A DNA stretch of 8,093 nt from a bacterium (GCA_021790135.1 JAJYIJ010000042.1:1-8093), one strand, 5' to 3'; counted from the first letter of the stretch, positions 1 through 5,993 are shown. The notes: generated by a model from the sequence alone, not told the origin. A program made the numbers and translations.

Positions 1-2
1 TC

Positions 3-32
3 AAAGATGTTGTCACTCCAATGTTTGACTAA
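3..32 (+). CDS. Possible C-terminal end of an upstream gene (partial)
   Basis: Reading from base 3, an open frame gives KDVVTPMFD and then TAA at 30-32. The composition is protein-like, while frame 2 stops almost at once; frame 1 is also open over this short stretch. Only nine residues are visible, so no family can be named. A hairpin follows within a few bases, as expected after a gene end. This could equally be chance. Confidence 0.3.
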   Translation, partial: KDVVTPMFD

Positions 33-36
33 GCTC

Positions 37-76
37 TTCCAAAAGCTAAGGTTTGATTCTATATTTTAGCTTGGAA
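37..76 (+). terminator. Imperfect hairpin, weak terminator candidate
   Basis: TTCCAAAAGCTAA (37-49) pairs with TTAGCTTGGAA (66-76), with a two-base AA bulge and a loop of about 16 bases. It lies just after the possible gene end at 32. No T-tract follows, so it is a poor intrinsic terminator; it may instead be a 3' stabilising stem. Confidence 0.3.
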
Positions 77-108
77 AACGCTGCTTGGCAAATATTGACT
101 TTTACATA

Positions 109-146
109 GAAATATTTAGATAGAAATTTTTAGAGAAATATTTAGT
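109..146 (+). repeat. Three tandem copies of an AT-rich 12-mer
   Basis: GAAATATTTAGA (109-120), GAAATTTTTAGA (123-134) and GAAATATTTAGT (135-146) lie head to tail, 14 and 12 bases apart. They sit directly upstream of the acetyltransferase gene. A weak promoter match (TTGACT at 95-100, TAGATA at 117-122, 16-base spacer) overlaps the first copy, and a TATAAC at 175-180 is another possible -10. The repeats could be a binding site for a regulator or an AT-rich upstream element; the sequence does not decide. Confidence 0.5.
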
Positions 147-201
147 ATAGCATTTTTGTAAATTTGTGGTACTCTATAACTATTCTTATTTCCTCGAACC
201 T

Positions 202-639
202 ATGATCACTCTCAAACGCGCGATCTTAAGTGATTGGCCTGAAATAGCAAAAATTGAAAAAAGTTCCAATTCAAACACCTACTCAGCTCGCGTGCTGGAG
301 AAAGAAATAAAGGATTACATCAAAAAGGATTTTGTCTTTTTGATTAAAAATAAAACTGTTACCGCGGGACTTGCATCGTTCAAACTACTAAAGAAGAAGA
401 CTGCCCATTGTAATGGGTTAGTCATTTATCCCAAATTTAGAAGAAAAGGCTTCGGAGTCAAAGCAATGTCGCTCCTTTTGAAAAGAATGAATAAATACCC
501 TCGAGTTGAATTGGTGGTTCACCCCCATAACACATCGGCTATCTCACTCTATTTTTCCTTAGGCTTCATTATTGAGGGGTGGCGCGACAACTACTTTGGC
601 GATGGAGAGCCGAGACTGATGATGATAAAAAAGAAATAA
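202..639 (+). CDS. GNAT-family N-acetyltransferase, RimI-like
   Basis: This gene encodes a 145-residue acetyl-CoA-dependent N-acetyltransferase of the GNAT fold, about the length of RimI, the enzyme that acetylates the N-terminus of ribosomal protein S18. Motif A is clear at residues 72-89: a hydrophobic strand, then the acetyl-CoA pyrophosphate loop R-R-K-G-F-G (80-85). Motif B is at 109-122, with N110, the Y117 expected as general acid in RimI-like enzymes, and L120-G121-F122. The C-terminal GEPRLMM resembles the RimI ending. The ATG at 202 is chosen because MITLKRA begins the first beta strand; an in-frame GTG at 166 would add 12 residues that do not fit the fold. No Shine-Dalgarno is seen. 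The substrate cannot be read from sequence: small-molecule or other protein acetylation remains possible. The gene converges on the methyltransferase relic and shares a terminator hairpin with it. Confidence 0.85.
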   Translation: MITLKRAILSDWPEIAKIEKSSNSNTYSARVLEKEIKDYIKKDFVFLIKNKTVTAGLASFKLLKKKTAHCNGLVIYPKFRRKGFGVKAMSLLLKRMNKYPRVELVVHPHNTSAISLYFSLGFIIEGWRDNYFGDGEPRLMMIKKK

Positions 640-1182
640 TTAAAACCGGCCATGGCTAATGGCCGGTTTTTTTACACCTCGAATAACCTGAACAATGTGT
701 CCAATCCGTTCGTGTCCATAGACGAGGCGTTTAAGCCCCTCCGTTGCGCTGACGTGAAAAGGTTTTAAAATTTTCTTTAGTTCCAACGTAGAAATATTCT
801 TGTCCCTAAGTAATACCTCAAACTTTTTTCGAGCGGCATCAAAGCGATATAAGTCGAACACGACATGATATTTTTTCTCAGCGCGGGCATAGCCACCTAA
901 AACCCATTCCGGCTGTAATTGCACTTTGAGCATGGCAAAAAGTTCCTGATACTGGTAACCGGCCGCGACAAACATTTCTTTCACTAAAGAGACCGGAACA
1001 CGCCCACCTAAATTTATTATAACCGAACCACCAGGTGATAGCGCCGCATAGGCATCACGGAGAAAAGCATTTTGCAGCCTGAGCAGGTAACGTCCTTGGA
1101 GCGGCGAACATTTCGGTATCCAACTTTCATCAAAAAAGGTCGAGGTGAGTTGTCCACCGAAAGCCGAGTCAGACCCGTCCAT
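640..1182 (-). CDS. Truncated class I SAM-dependent methyltransferase (probable relic)
   Basis: The readable protein is 180 residues from ATG 1182 to TAA 642-640. It resembles the C-terminal half of a Rossmann-fold methyltransferase. AALSPGGSVIINLGGR (residues 46-61) is the usual 'L.PGG...NLGGR' strand-turn, and VSLVKEMFVAAGY is the helix and strand that follow. This pattern recalls the methyltransferase domain of methionine S-methyltransferase (..PGG..NMGGRPG..F...GF). The SAM-binding glycine loop (motif I) and the acidic loop are missing. Upstream codons in frame read LFNLHSLCPQPR back to a TGA at 1221-1219. Another frame supplies FFCADYLIS, a motif-IV-like strand, at about 1203-1229, before a TAG further upstream. 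This suggests a frameshift plus loss of the 5' part. There is no Shine-Dalgarno at the ATG. Most likely it is a decaying gene without activity; a short functional fragment is less likely. Confidence 0.6.
   Translation of the reverse strand: MDGSDSAFGGQLTSTFFDESWIPKCSPLQGRYLLRLQNAFLRDAYAALSPGGSVIINLGGRVPVSLVKEMFVAAGYQYQELFAMLKVQLQPEWVLGGYARAEKKYHVVFDLYRFDAARKKFEVLLRDKNISTLELKKILKPFHVSATEGLKRLVYGHERIGHIVQVIRGVKKPAISHGRF
642..673 (+). terminator. Rho-independent terminator, probably bidirectional
   Basis: AAAACCGGCCAT (642-653) pairs perfectly with ATGGCCGGTTTT (659-670) around the loop GGCTA, and seven Ts run from 667 to 673. It starts three bases after the acetyltransferase stop. On the minus strand the stem also ends in TTTT, followed by an A/T-rich, T-rich run, so it can serve the opposing gene as well. 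The stem encodes the last codons of that minus-strand gene. Confidence 0.9.
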
Positions 1183-1320
1183 TCGTGGTTGGGGGCAAAG
1201 ACTATGGAGATTAAATAATCAGCACAAAAAAAATTTAATTTTTTGTAAGCCAAACCGTTCTAATTAGTCAGAATCAGAACTACACAAGAGCAGGTCTTAA
1301 GTCTTAGAGACGAAACGGCC

Positions 1321-1358
1321 AATAAAAAACTTCCACCTTTTTGGTAGAAGTTTTTATT
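1321..1358 (-). terminator. Intrinsic terminator of the minus-strand 97-residue gene
   Basis: AATAAAAAACTTCCACC (1321-1337) and GGTAGAAGTTTTTATT (1343-1358) form a stem with a five-base loop and one bulged base. The single imperfect core pair is C-A if read on the plus strand, but G-U wobble on the minus strand. The minus-strand RNA leaves the stem in a run of Us (GTTTTTTATT). Both facts point to action on the minus strand, for a transcript from the right. It may also block read-through into the methyltransferase relic. Confidence 0.75.
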
Positions 1359-1367
1359 CTGTTTAAA

Positions 1368-1423
1368 CATCTAGCTACTCGTCAGCTTTCAAATTTTGAA
1401 AACAGACGAGTGGTAGCTAGATG
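1368..1423. repeat. Long imperfect palindrome (56 bp hairpin)
   Basis: CATCTAGCTACTCGTC (1368-1383) pairs with GACGAGTGGTAGCTAGATG (1405-1423) over 16 base pairs, with one three-base bulge (TGG, 1411-1413). A second small stem, TTTCA/TGAAA (1387-1391 and 1397-1401), sits inside. It lies in the 3' region of the 97-residue gene, at the edge of the GC-rich block. It carries no T-tract, so it is not itself a standard terminator. It could be an RNA stem in the 3' UTR, or the trace of a palindromic mobile element. Confidence 0.65.
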
Positions 1424-1436
1424 CCGCTGACCACTG

Positions 1437-1471
1437 CCCGGTTGACGGCCGGGACCGCCTACGAAAGGCGG
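1437..1471 (-). other. Two small GC hairpins after the stop of the 97-residue gene
   Basis: CCCGG (1437-1441) pairs with CCGGG (1449-1453), and CCGCCT (1455-1460) pairs with AGGCGG (1466-1471) around a five-base loop. The second begins two bases beyond the TAG at 1475-1473. With the palindrome and the terminator they make a chain of four hairpins in the roughly 150-base 3' region. Confidence 0.5.
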
Positions 1472-1472
1472 G

Positions 1473-1766
1473 CTACTCTAAGTCTTCCCCTCCGCCCGCG
1501 ACAATCACTTCCGGAAGCAACGGGCGGATGGTGCGCAGAGCGCGGATGCCCTGGAGCCGGCAGACGCCGCGTTCCTGCCAGCCGGGATCGTACTCGTCCG
1601 CCAGCCTCTCATACATCTCAAGGAGGCTGCGGAGTCGTAGCCCCTGCGCCTCGATGTCTTCTCCTCCCATGCCCGCCTGCACTTCTGCGGCGAGCTTTCG
1701 GAACTCCTTCTTGAGCGCTTTGCGTCGCGCTCTCTTGTCGATCAGGTTCTTCAACCAGACCAGCAC
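1473..1766 (-). CDS. Hypothetical 97-residue charged helical protein in a GC-rich block
   Basis: I do not recognise the family. The protein starts MLVWLKNLIDKRARRKALKK: a short hydrophobic/amphipathic stretch, then a very basic helix (residues 11-24). A helical segment rich in E and L follows (36-60), then LQGIRALRTIRPLLPEVIV and an acidic tail GGGEDLE. There is no signal peptide and one cysteine (C69). The GTG start at 1766 is favoured over the ATG at 1802 for two reasons: a perfect AGGAGG sits six bases before it, and the promoter places the transcript start near 1799, leaving the ATG outside the mRNA. GC content is about 58-68% in most 60-base blocks, far above its flanks (about 27-37%). 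It is a single-gene unit with its own promoter and terminator. The basic N-terminal helix would suit nucleic-acid or membrane-surface contact, but that is only a guess. Confidence 0.75.
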   Translation of the reverse strand: MLVWLKNLIDKRARRKALKKEFRKLAAEVQAGMGGEDIEAQGLRLRSLLEMYERLADEYDPGWQERGVCRLQGIRALRTIRPLLPEVIVAGGGEDLE

Positions 1767-1772
1767 GCTGTT

Positions 1773-1778
1773 CCTCCT
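1773..1778 (-). promoter_or_regulatory. Perfect Shine-Dalgarno AGGAGG
   Basis: On the minus strand the sequence reads AAAGGAGGAACAGC and then GTG. The six-base spacing is good for translation starts. This site decides the GTG 1766 start. It is the only strong Shine-Dalgarno in front of any gene in the window. Confidence 0.85.
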
Positions 1779-1805
1779 TTCAGGTGAACGGGAAAACAAC
1801 ATAAG

Positions 1806-1833
1806 AGTATATCATAAATAGCGGGCATGTCAA
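1806..1833 (-). promoter_or_regulatory. Sigma-70 type promoter TTGACA-16-TATACT
   Basis: On the minus strand, TTGACA (1833-1828) matches the -35 consensus fully and TATACT (1811-1806) matches five of six -10 bases, with a 16-base spacer. The start point would be near 1799, giving a 5' UTR of about 33 bases that holds the Shine-Dalgarno. Upstream, TGGTAGTC and TGGTAGAC occur as a direct repeat 15 bases apart and could be an operator. Confidence 0.75.
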
Positions 1834-1945
1834 CCCTATGTCTACCAGGTCGCCGACTACCAAACGGATACTTTTGAAGCAATCCAAAAAACCTAATCCT
1901 CGACTAGCTCTCGCTCTCACTCGCATATAACCTATCAAGCTAATA
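1834..1945. other. Intergenic stretch between divergent promoters, nothing firm
   Basis: This sequence separates the minus-strand promoter of the 97-residue gene from the plus-strand promoter of the P-loop gene. Short open frames exist on both strands (31 codons + from 1838; 48 residues - from 1926), but neither has a start signal or a convincing composition. I see no RNA gene or strong repeat. Confidence 0.5.
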
Positions 1946-1975
1946 TTGACGCCAGTCTCTACATTGGACTACAAT
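1946..1975 (+). promoter_or_regulatory. Promoter TTGACG-18-TACAAT before the P-loop gene
   Basis: TTGACG (1946-1951) and TACAAT (1970-1975) each match five of six consensus bases, with an 18-base spacer. The start point would be near 1982, only about 14 bases before the ATG at 1996. That short leader holds no Shine-Dalgarno. Confidence 0.6.
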
Positions 1976-1995
1976 TATTTTGCTAATTTATACCT

Positions 1996-2535
1996 ATGGG
2001 CGAATCACCAGAACGCCAAGAGCCACGGGCTACAATTCCCGAATATGATTTTGAGGAGGGCGTAGAAAAAATTGATGCCAAAATAAAGCAACTTTTGACT
2101 AAGCAGGATGTGGTTGTGGTGGCCTTTGGCACGTATGGTACGAATGTGGGCAAAACAACCTTGGCCAAAACATTGGTCGAAAAATTAACCAAAGATAAAA
2201 TTCCGGCAGTAACTTCGGTTGATGATCCTGATGAGCTAGTACCAGGAGGCGGGTGGAAAACGCCGCTGGAACATGTCCAAAAATTTTTTGAAAGCAATAA
2301 AGCAGTTATTATTTTCCAACAGTTGGAAATGGGACTGGGATATAATCCTGATTTTATACCCACAGCGAAACAAGCCCAAAATGATAGGACAGTGGACGCT
2401 TTCAAAAAAATGGGGTATACCATCAAGGGGATAGATCTCTGGGTAACAATTTATAGGCCGGATCGTCCGCTCGCCGAAAAAATTAAGTCATGGGGCGACA
2501 TTATCGTACGTAATGATGAGGCAAGAAATAAATAA
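1996..2535 (+). CDS. P-loop NTPase/kinase-like protein of unknown role
   Basis: This is a soluble protein of 179 residues. After a charged 38-residue leader, the strand DVVVVAF (38-44) runs into G45-T-Y-G-T-N-V-G-K53-T-T, a Walker A loop followed by the helix LAKTLVEKL. The glycine expected five places before G52 is a tyrosine (Y47); G45 and G48 flank it. The loop therefore resembles both uridine-kinase and dethiobiotin-synthetase types without matching either. A second core strand, KAVIIFQQLEMGLG (102-115), sits where Walker B is expected but has QQ-E in place of the usual acidic residue. The tail VTIYRPDRPLAEKIKSWGDIIVRND (150-174) resembles nucleotide-kinase endings. GGGWKTP (84-90) may bind substrate. 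A small-molecule or nucleoside kinase is possible; the substrate is unknown. It is first of a two-gene operon, 23 bases ahead of the next start. Confidence 0.75.
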   Translation: MGESPERQEPRATIPEYDFEEGVEKIDAKIKQLLTKQDVVVVAFGTYGTNVGKTTLAKTLVEKLTKDKIPAVTSVDDPDELVPGGGWKTPLEHVQKFFESNKAVIIFQQLEMGLGYNPDFIPTAKQAQNDRTVDAFKKMGYTIKGIDLWVTIYRPDRPLAEKIKSWGDIIVRNDEARNK

Positions 2536-2558
2536 TTATTATTATCTAACTAAATTAT

Positions 2559-2849
2559 ATGGATACAGTAGAATCACGAGAAGGAGAATCCCTAAGGCAA
2601 GAAGCCGATTCGCTCTATACCGGGCTGGCTCAAGAGATAGGTAACAATCCAAATTTTCCTAAACTAGCAGGACAGGCCAGCGCTCTTATGGAAAAACTCC
2701 AATCCCAAGGAAGAGATTTATCAACTATCGGATTGCCGCCTGAAAAAATTAAACTCCTGGAAGTGGCTATAGCATTATTTTTGGAAGGACGGTTCGACCC
2801 CAAGGCAAAACTGGTCGCCGTGGCCGAGCCAGAGCCAGACCAGACGTAA
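2559..2849 (+). CDS. Hypothetical 96-residue acidic helical protein
   Basis: I do not recognise the family. The protein is acidic and mostly helical by composition: a Glu-rich start (MDTVESREGESLRQEAD), a leucine-patterned helix around LMEKLQSQG (43-51), then LPPEKIKLLEVAIALFLEGRF (59-79) and an acidic, proline-containing tail EPEPDQT. It has no signal peptide, transmembrane span or cysteine. The gene lies 23 bases after the P-loop gene and before a strong terminator, so the two are very likely co-transcribed and may act together. No Shine-Dalgarno is present in the A/T-rich gap. It might be a small binding partner or regulator of the NTPase, which is inference from position only. Confidence 0.7.
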   Translation: MDTVESREGESLRQEADSLYTGLAQEIGNNPNFPKLAGQASALMEKLQSQGRDLSTIGLPPEKIKLLEVAIALFLEGRFDPKAKLVAVAEPEPDQT

Positions 2850-2867
2850 ATTAAATTTGATGAGCCG

Positions 2868-2903
2868 TTTAAAACAACCCGTAATTAAGCGGGTTGTTTT
2901 AAA
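2868..2903 (+). terminator. Rho-independent terminator of the P-loop operon
   Basis: TTTAAAACAACCCG (2868-2881) pairs perfectly with CGGGTTGTTTTAAA (2890-2903) over 14 base pairs around an eight-base loop; the T-run begins within the stem (2897-2900) and continues as ATATTTTT. It starts 19 bases after the stop at 2849. Confidence 0.9.
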
Positions 2904-2934
2904 ATATTTTTCACCCTATGTCCAAAATTTATAT

Positions 2935-2973
2935 TTGAATTTTTTATAAAAGAAGCGTACCATATTTTATACT
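2935..2973 (+). promoter_or_regulatory. Possible promoter of the surface-protein gene
   Basis: Two overlapping options are seen: TTGAAT (2935-2940) with TACCAT (2958-2963) at a 17-base spacing, or the better -10 box TATACT (2968-2973) with no clear -35. The region after the terminator is very A/T-rich, so chance matches are likely. Confidence 0.3.
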
Positions 2974-2993
2974 TATATATTAATTTTAATAAA

Positions 2994-5891
2994 TTGATTG
3001 TGTCTAGATTCTATATTTTTATTCGAAATTTTTTGGTTGTTTTGGCTACTGCAAGTTTAACTCTATTCATTGGTGTTGCCGCAAGCAACGCTGACAGCCA
3101 ATGCCCAACCTTCCAACCGGGTGAAATGGTCAAGGTTGCCGGCAAGTCGGCTATTTATGCCGTGAATAGCAGTGGCCAATTGGAATATTTTCCGGATGGC
3201 GAAACATTTAAAAGTTGGACAGCAGATAATACCTACTCCGGCTACGCTCTGATCTCCCAAGCCTGTTATGAAGCACTGCCGGTCTCTCCAACCGGCGTTG
3301 GCTATCGGCCCGGATCATATGTCGTAAAACGGCCTTCATCGGATAGCCTCTATGTCGTTGAACCGGGTAATGTTTTGGCGCCGATTACCACCAGCACTGC
3401 AGCAGCACTCTATGGGCCGCACTATATTGTAAAGACCATCCCGGATTATGCCTGGCCAACTTATGGCGACGGGACCACACGCGGCGCGACCGTAACAAGC
3501 TCAGTACCGCATCCAGGCATGATTATTATGGTCGGAAGTAATGAATATTATGTCGACAACAATAACACGCTGCGTCCTATTACTGAAAACGGCTGGCACG
3601 CAAACCATTTTCAGCCGACTTTCGAGCATTCAGTGTTGCCTTCGATGATCAGCGGATTCACGATTGGCGAGCCGATCGACGGTCTTGTGACAGCTATCAG
3701 TGACCGCACCCAAAGCCAAGATGACCAAACGACAACAGTCACTGTGCCGGTCGTTGCCATTCCATTAGGCTCGTCAGACGTCAGCAGTACAACCACGACA
3801 ACAAATCAGACGCCGGTGACAGTGCCATATGAAACAAATTTACTCGGAATTCCCTCTTTGATCCAACCTACTGCTAATCAGATTATTTCTCCAGCAACGG
3901 GCGATGATCGAATTTTGACAGCCGATTGGACAACGGTTGCTGGAGCGGCATCATATACGATTGAAATTGATATTTCCACCTGTACGGCCGATTTTGCTGC
4001 CGCGCATCCGACTGCCACTTGCTGGCGAAAGATTATTGATCCAATTAATGTATCGGCGGCCAAAGGACAAAACACACAATCATATACCACGCTCAGTCTT
4101 GGTTCCGACGGAAATTACCAGGTACGAATCGAGGCAGTTGACCAGAACGGCCAGACCAGCGGTTGGTCGGCATACGTGCCTTTTTCCTTTGACACTTCGG
4201 TTGTCCACATTGTAGCACCATCGTTACTTTTGCCTCTGGCCAATCAGATCATTACCAGCCCAAGCCGCGCTGTACCAGTATCATGGAAGTTCCTTACCTG
4301 GGCAACAAAATTTGAAGTTGAGGCCGACTGTGCCAGCAGCGCCTCCTGGACTTCGGTGTATGATAACACTGACATTACAGGCCTCAGTACCACAATGACA
4401 CTGCCCTCTGACGGTGCCTGCCGAGTGCATGTGCGCGGTTATTCCATTTCTGATCTGTGGGGACCATGGTCGGATTATACCCAATTCACCGTCGACACGT
4501 CCGGCCAACAATCCGCCACTGTTCTAACAACCAAACCAACTATCACTTCACCGACGGCTAATGCCTCCTACACCGGTACCGGCAGTGTCAATTTTAACTG
4601 GACGGCGGTGGCTGGAGCGGCTAAATACGCCGTTAATGTTTCCTGCAGTGATTGTTCAAATGACAATCCTTGGTGGAACATCGCCCAAACAGACGGCACA
4701 ATATTCGGGCTACCCATTGATCAGTTTCCTTCTGGCTCTCATTCTTTTTCGGTTATGGTCACGCCCATTTCAAGCAGTGGAAAGGATGGGACCGCTTCTG
4801 ACTATACATTATTCACCGTAACAAATGGTAGTAGCGAACAATCAACAACAAACGCCCCAACTCAACCCAGTTCTTCCTCTCAGTCGACGTTGCCTGGTCT
4901 GCTTACCTATGATCTCTATGAGACTCCGCCGGGAAAACAGATAGCTATGGATACTCAAGATATCACTCTGGCTCGTTACCGGTTAGTTGGTTCCTCGAAT
5001 GAAGCGCTCCAAGTGAACAGCATATCATTCCAAGCCGGTAAATTGGCTGAAGGATTTATTCATTTTCATTTAGTCAACGACCAAACGAAACAAACATATG
5101 GCGACGACCTTACTATCACGGGGGGAAACAATTTAGGCTCGTGGACTGGACTTACTATCCCCGTAGCACAAAATGGCACTGTTTTTATAGATGTTGTTGC
5201 CGACGCAAACACTCTTAACTCCATCATTGCTAATAATTCATTCCCCACCGAAACAGCTTCAACCAATATTGCCGGGGCCTTGAGTATCACTTCCATCGAT
5301 TATACCGGCGTCACTACACATGCCTCACATACTGCAATCGGAAACGCTGCGGGAAATATTTTCAGTCTCCTACAGACAACCCTGGCAGCCGGACAAGCGA
5401 GCGGCGTTGCCTACGCAACGGCGATTGCCGATGGAGCCACGGTCGGAGCCGCAACCTTTAGTGCGGGCACAAATGCCGATGCCTGTCTAAATTTTGTGGC
5501 GGTTTCCCCATCAGTCTCGGGCGGCACCTTCAAGGCGTCAAATTTGACTTTCCATCTTTTCGACATAAAAACTGGCCAAGACGTCGCGGTGAGTTCATTC
5601 CCAACATCGTTTTTCCCTGGTGGAACGACTAATCTTGAATTAAATATGAATGCCGCTGCCAATGGTTGTGCTGGCGGAGCCGGTTTAACAATTGCAAAAG
5701 GTACGAGCCATACTTTCTTAATTAAAGCCGACTTAGCTGATGCTGGATTTACCCCGGCAACGCTTGGAGTTCCTGCCCCATTCCAGACAGCGATAGCTGG
5801 TTGGGACTGGAGTGACGGCATCCGGACGCATATTCAAGCCGACTCTACATTTAATTTACCTATCTCAGGGCAAGTAATTCCATTGCAATGA
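2994..5891 (+). CDS. Large secreted surface protein with short repeats, Fn3-like domains and a beta-rich tail
   Basis: A 965-residue exported protein. The N-terminus is a Sec signal peptide: basic start with R5 and R11, hydrophobic core 13-28, probable cleavage after SNA33. There is no lipobox. Residues 41-235 hold three loose repeats built on 'PG..v+v.....vY.v...g.l..f/i' (starting near 42, 104 and 175), as often seen in Patescibacteria surface proteins. A Ser/Thr/Gln linker (236-280) leads to three Fn3-like domains (about 287-402, 405-502 and 512-611). The first and third share the strand VAGAA.Y. Paired cysteines in the middle domains (for example CSDCSND) suggest disulfides. After another linker come two beta-rich modules (about 640-785 and 786-965). 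No LPXTG, C-terminal membrane span or PEP-CTERM is visible, so anchoring is unclear. TTG 2994 is the likely start; an in-frame GTG lies at 3000. A cell-surface adhesion or S-layer-like role is inferred. The ECF sigma gene follows 102 bases later. Confidence 0.85.
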   Translation: MIVSRFYIFIRNFLVVLATASLTLFIGVAASNADSQCPTFQPGEMVKVAGKSAIYAVNSSGQLEYFPDGETFKSWTADNTYSGYALISQACYEALPVSPTGVGYRPGSYVVKRPSSDSLYVVEPGNVLAPITTSTAAALYGPHYIVKTIPDYAWPTYGDGTTRGATVTSSVPHPGMIIMVGSNEYYVDNNNTLRPITENGWHANHFQPTFEHSVLPSMISGFTIGEPIDGLVTAISDRTQSQDDQTTTVTVPVVAIPLGSSDVSSTTTTTNQTPVTVPYETNLLGIPSLIQPTANQIISPATGDDRILTADWTTVAGAASYTIEIDISTCTADFAAAHPTATCWRKIIDPINVSAAKGQNTQSYTTLSLGSDGNYQVRIEAVDQNGQTSGWSAYVPFSFDTSVVHIVAPSLLLPLANQIITSPSRAVPVSWKFLTWATKFEVEADCASSASWTSVYDNTDITGLSTTMTLPSDGACRVHVRGYSISDLWGPWSDYTQFTVDTSGQQSATVLTTKPTITSPTANASYTGTGSVNFNWTAVAGAAKYAVNVSCSDCSNDNPWWNIAQTDGTIFGLPIDQFPSGSHSFSVMVTPISSSGKDGTASDYTLFTVTNGSSEQSTTNAPTQPSSSSQSTLPGLLTYDLYETPPGKQIAMDTQDITLARYRLVGSSNEALQVNSISFQAGKLAEGFIHFHLVNDQTKQTYGDDLTITGGNNLGSWTGLTIPVAQNGTVFIDVVADANTLNSIIANNSFPTETASTNIAGALSITSIDYTGVTTHASHTAIGNAAGNIFSLLQTTLAAGQASGVAYATAIADGATVGAATFSAGTNADACLNFVAVSPSVSGGTFKASNLTFHLFDIKTGQDVAVSSFPTSFFPGGTTNLELNMNAAANGCAGGAGLTIAKGTSHTFLIKADLADAGFTPATLGVPAPFQTAIAGWDWSDGIRTHIQADSTFNLPISGQVIPLQ

Positions 5892-5967
5892 GCCTTGGTA
5901 TAAAATGAAATCTTCAAAACAAGAAATCCTGGGAAGCCCTATATATTATGTTTGGCAAACAAATTAT

Positions 5968-5973
5968 TATAAT
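5968..5973 (+). promoter_or_regulatory. Perfect -10 box TATAAT before the sigma-factor gene
   Basis: TATAAT at 5968-5973 lies 20 bases before the ATG at 5994 in an A/T-rich gap. No good -35 lies at 16-18 bases (the nearest match, TTGGCA at 5952, is too close). No terminator hairpin is seen after the surface-protein gene, so read-through from it is an alternative. Confidence 0.35.
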
Positions 5974-5993
5974 TTTTAATTCAAATCAAAATT

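Noticed and set aside
1421..1821. Long plus-strand frames opposite the 97-residue gene.
   Set aside because: They are Arg/Pro/Ser-rich shadows of a GC-rich gene whose own promoter, Shine-Dalgarno and terminator all lie on the minus strand.
1780..1926. 48-residue minus-strand frame with LIGYMRV near its start, recalling the first strand of serine recombinases (resolvases).
   Set aside because: The similarity covers only a few residues, the catalytic Ser region does not follow, and the promoter of the 97-residue gene lies inside the frame.
1838..1930. 30-residue basic plus-strand frame between the divergent promoters.
   Set aside because: No Shine-Dalgarno, no promoter match, low-complexity composition; probably chance.
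5411..5821. 136-residue minus-strand frame inside the surface-protein gene.
   Set aside because: Composition (Ala/Pro/Val-rich) is that of an antisense shadow, and the plus-strand frame there has clear beta-module patterns.
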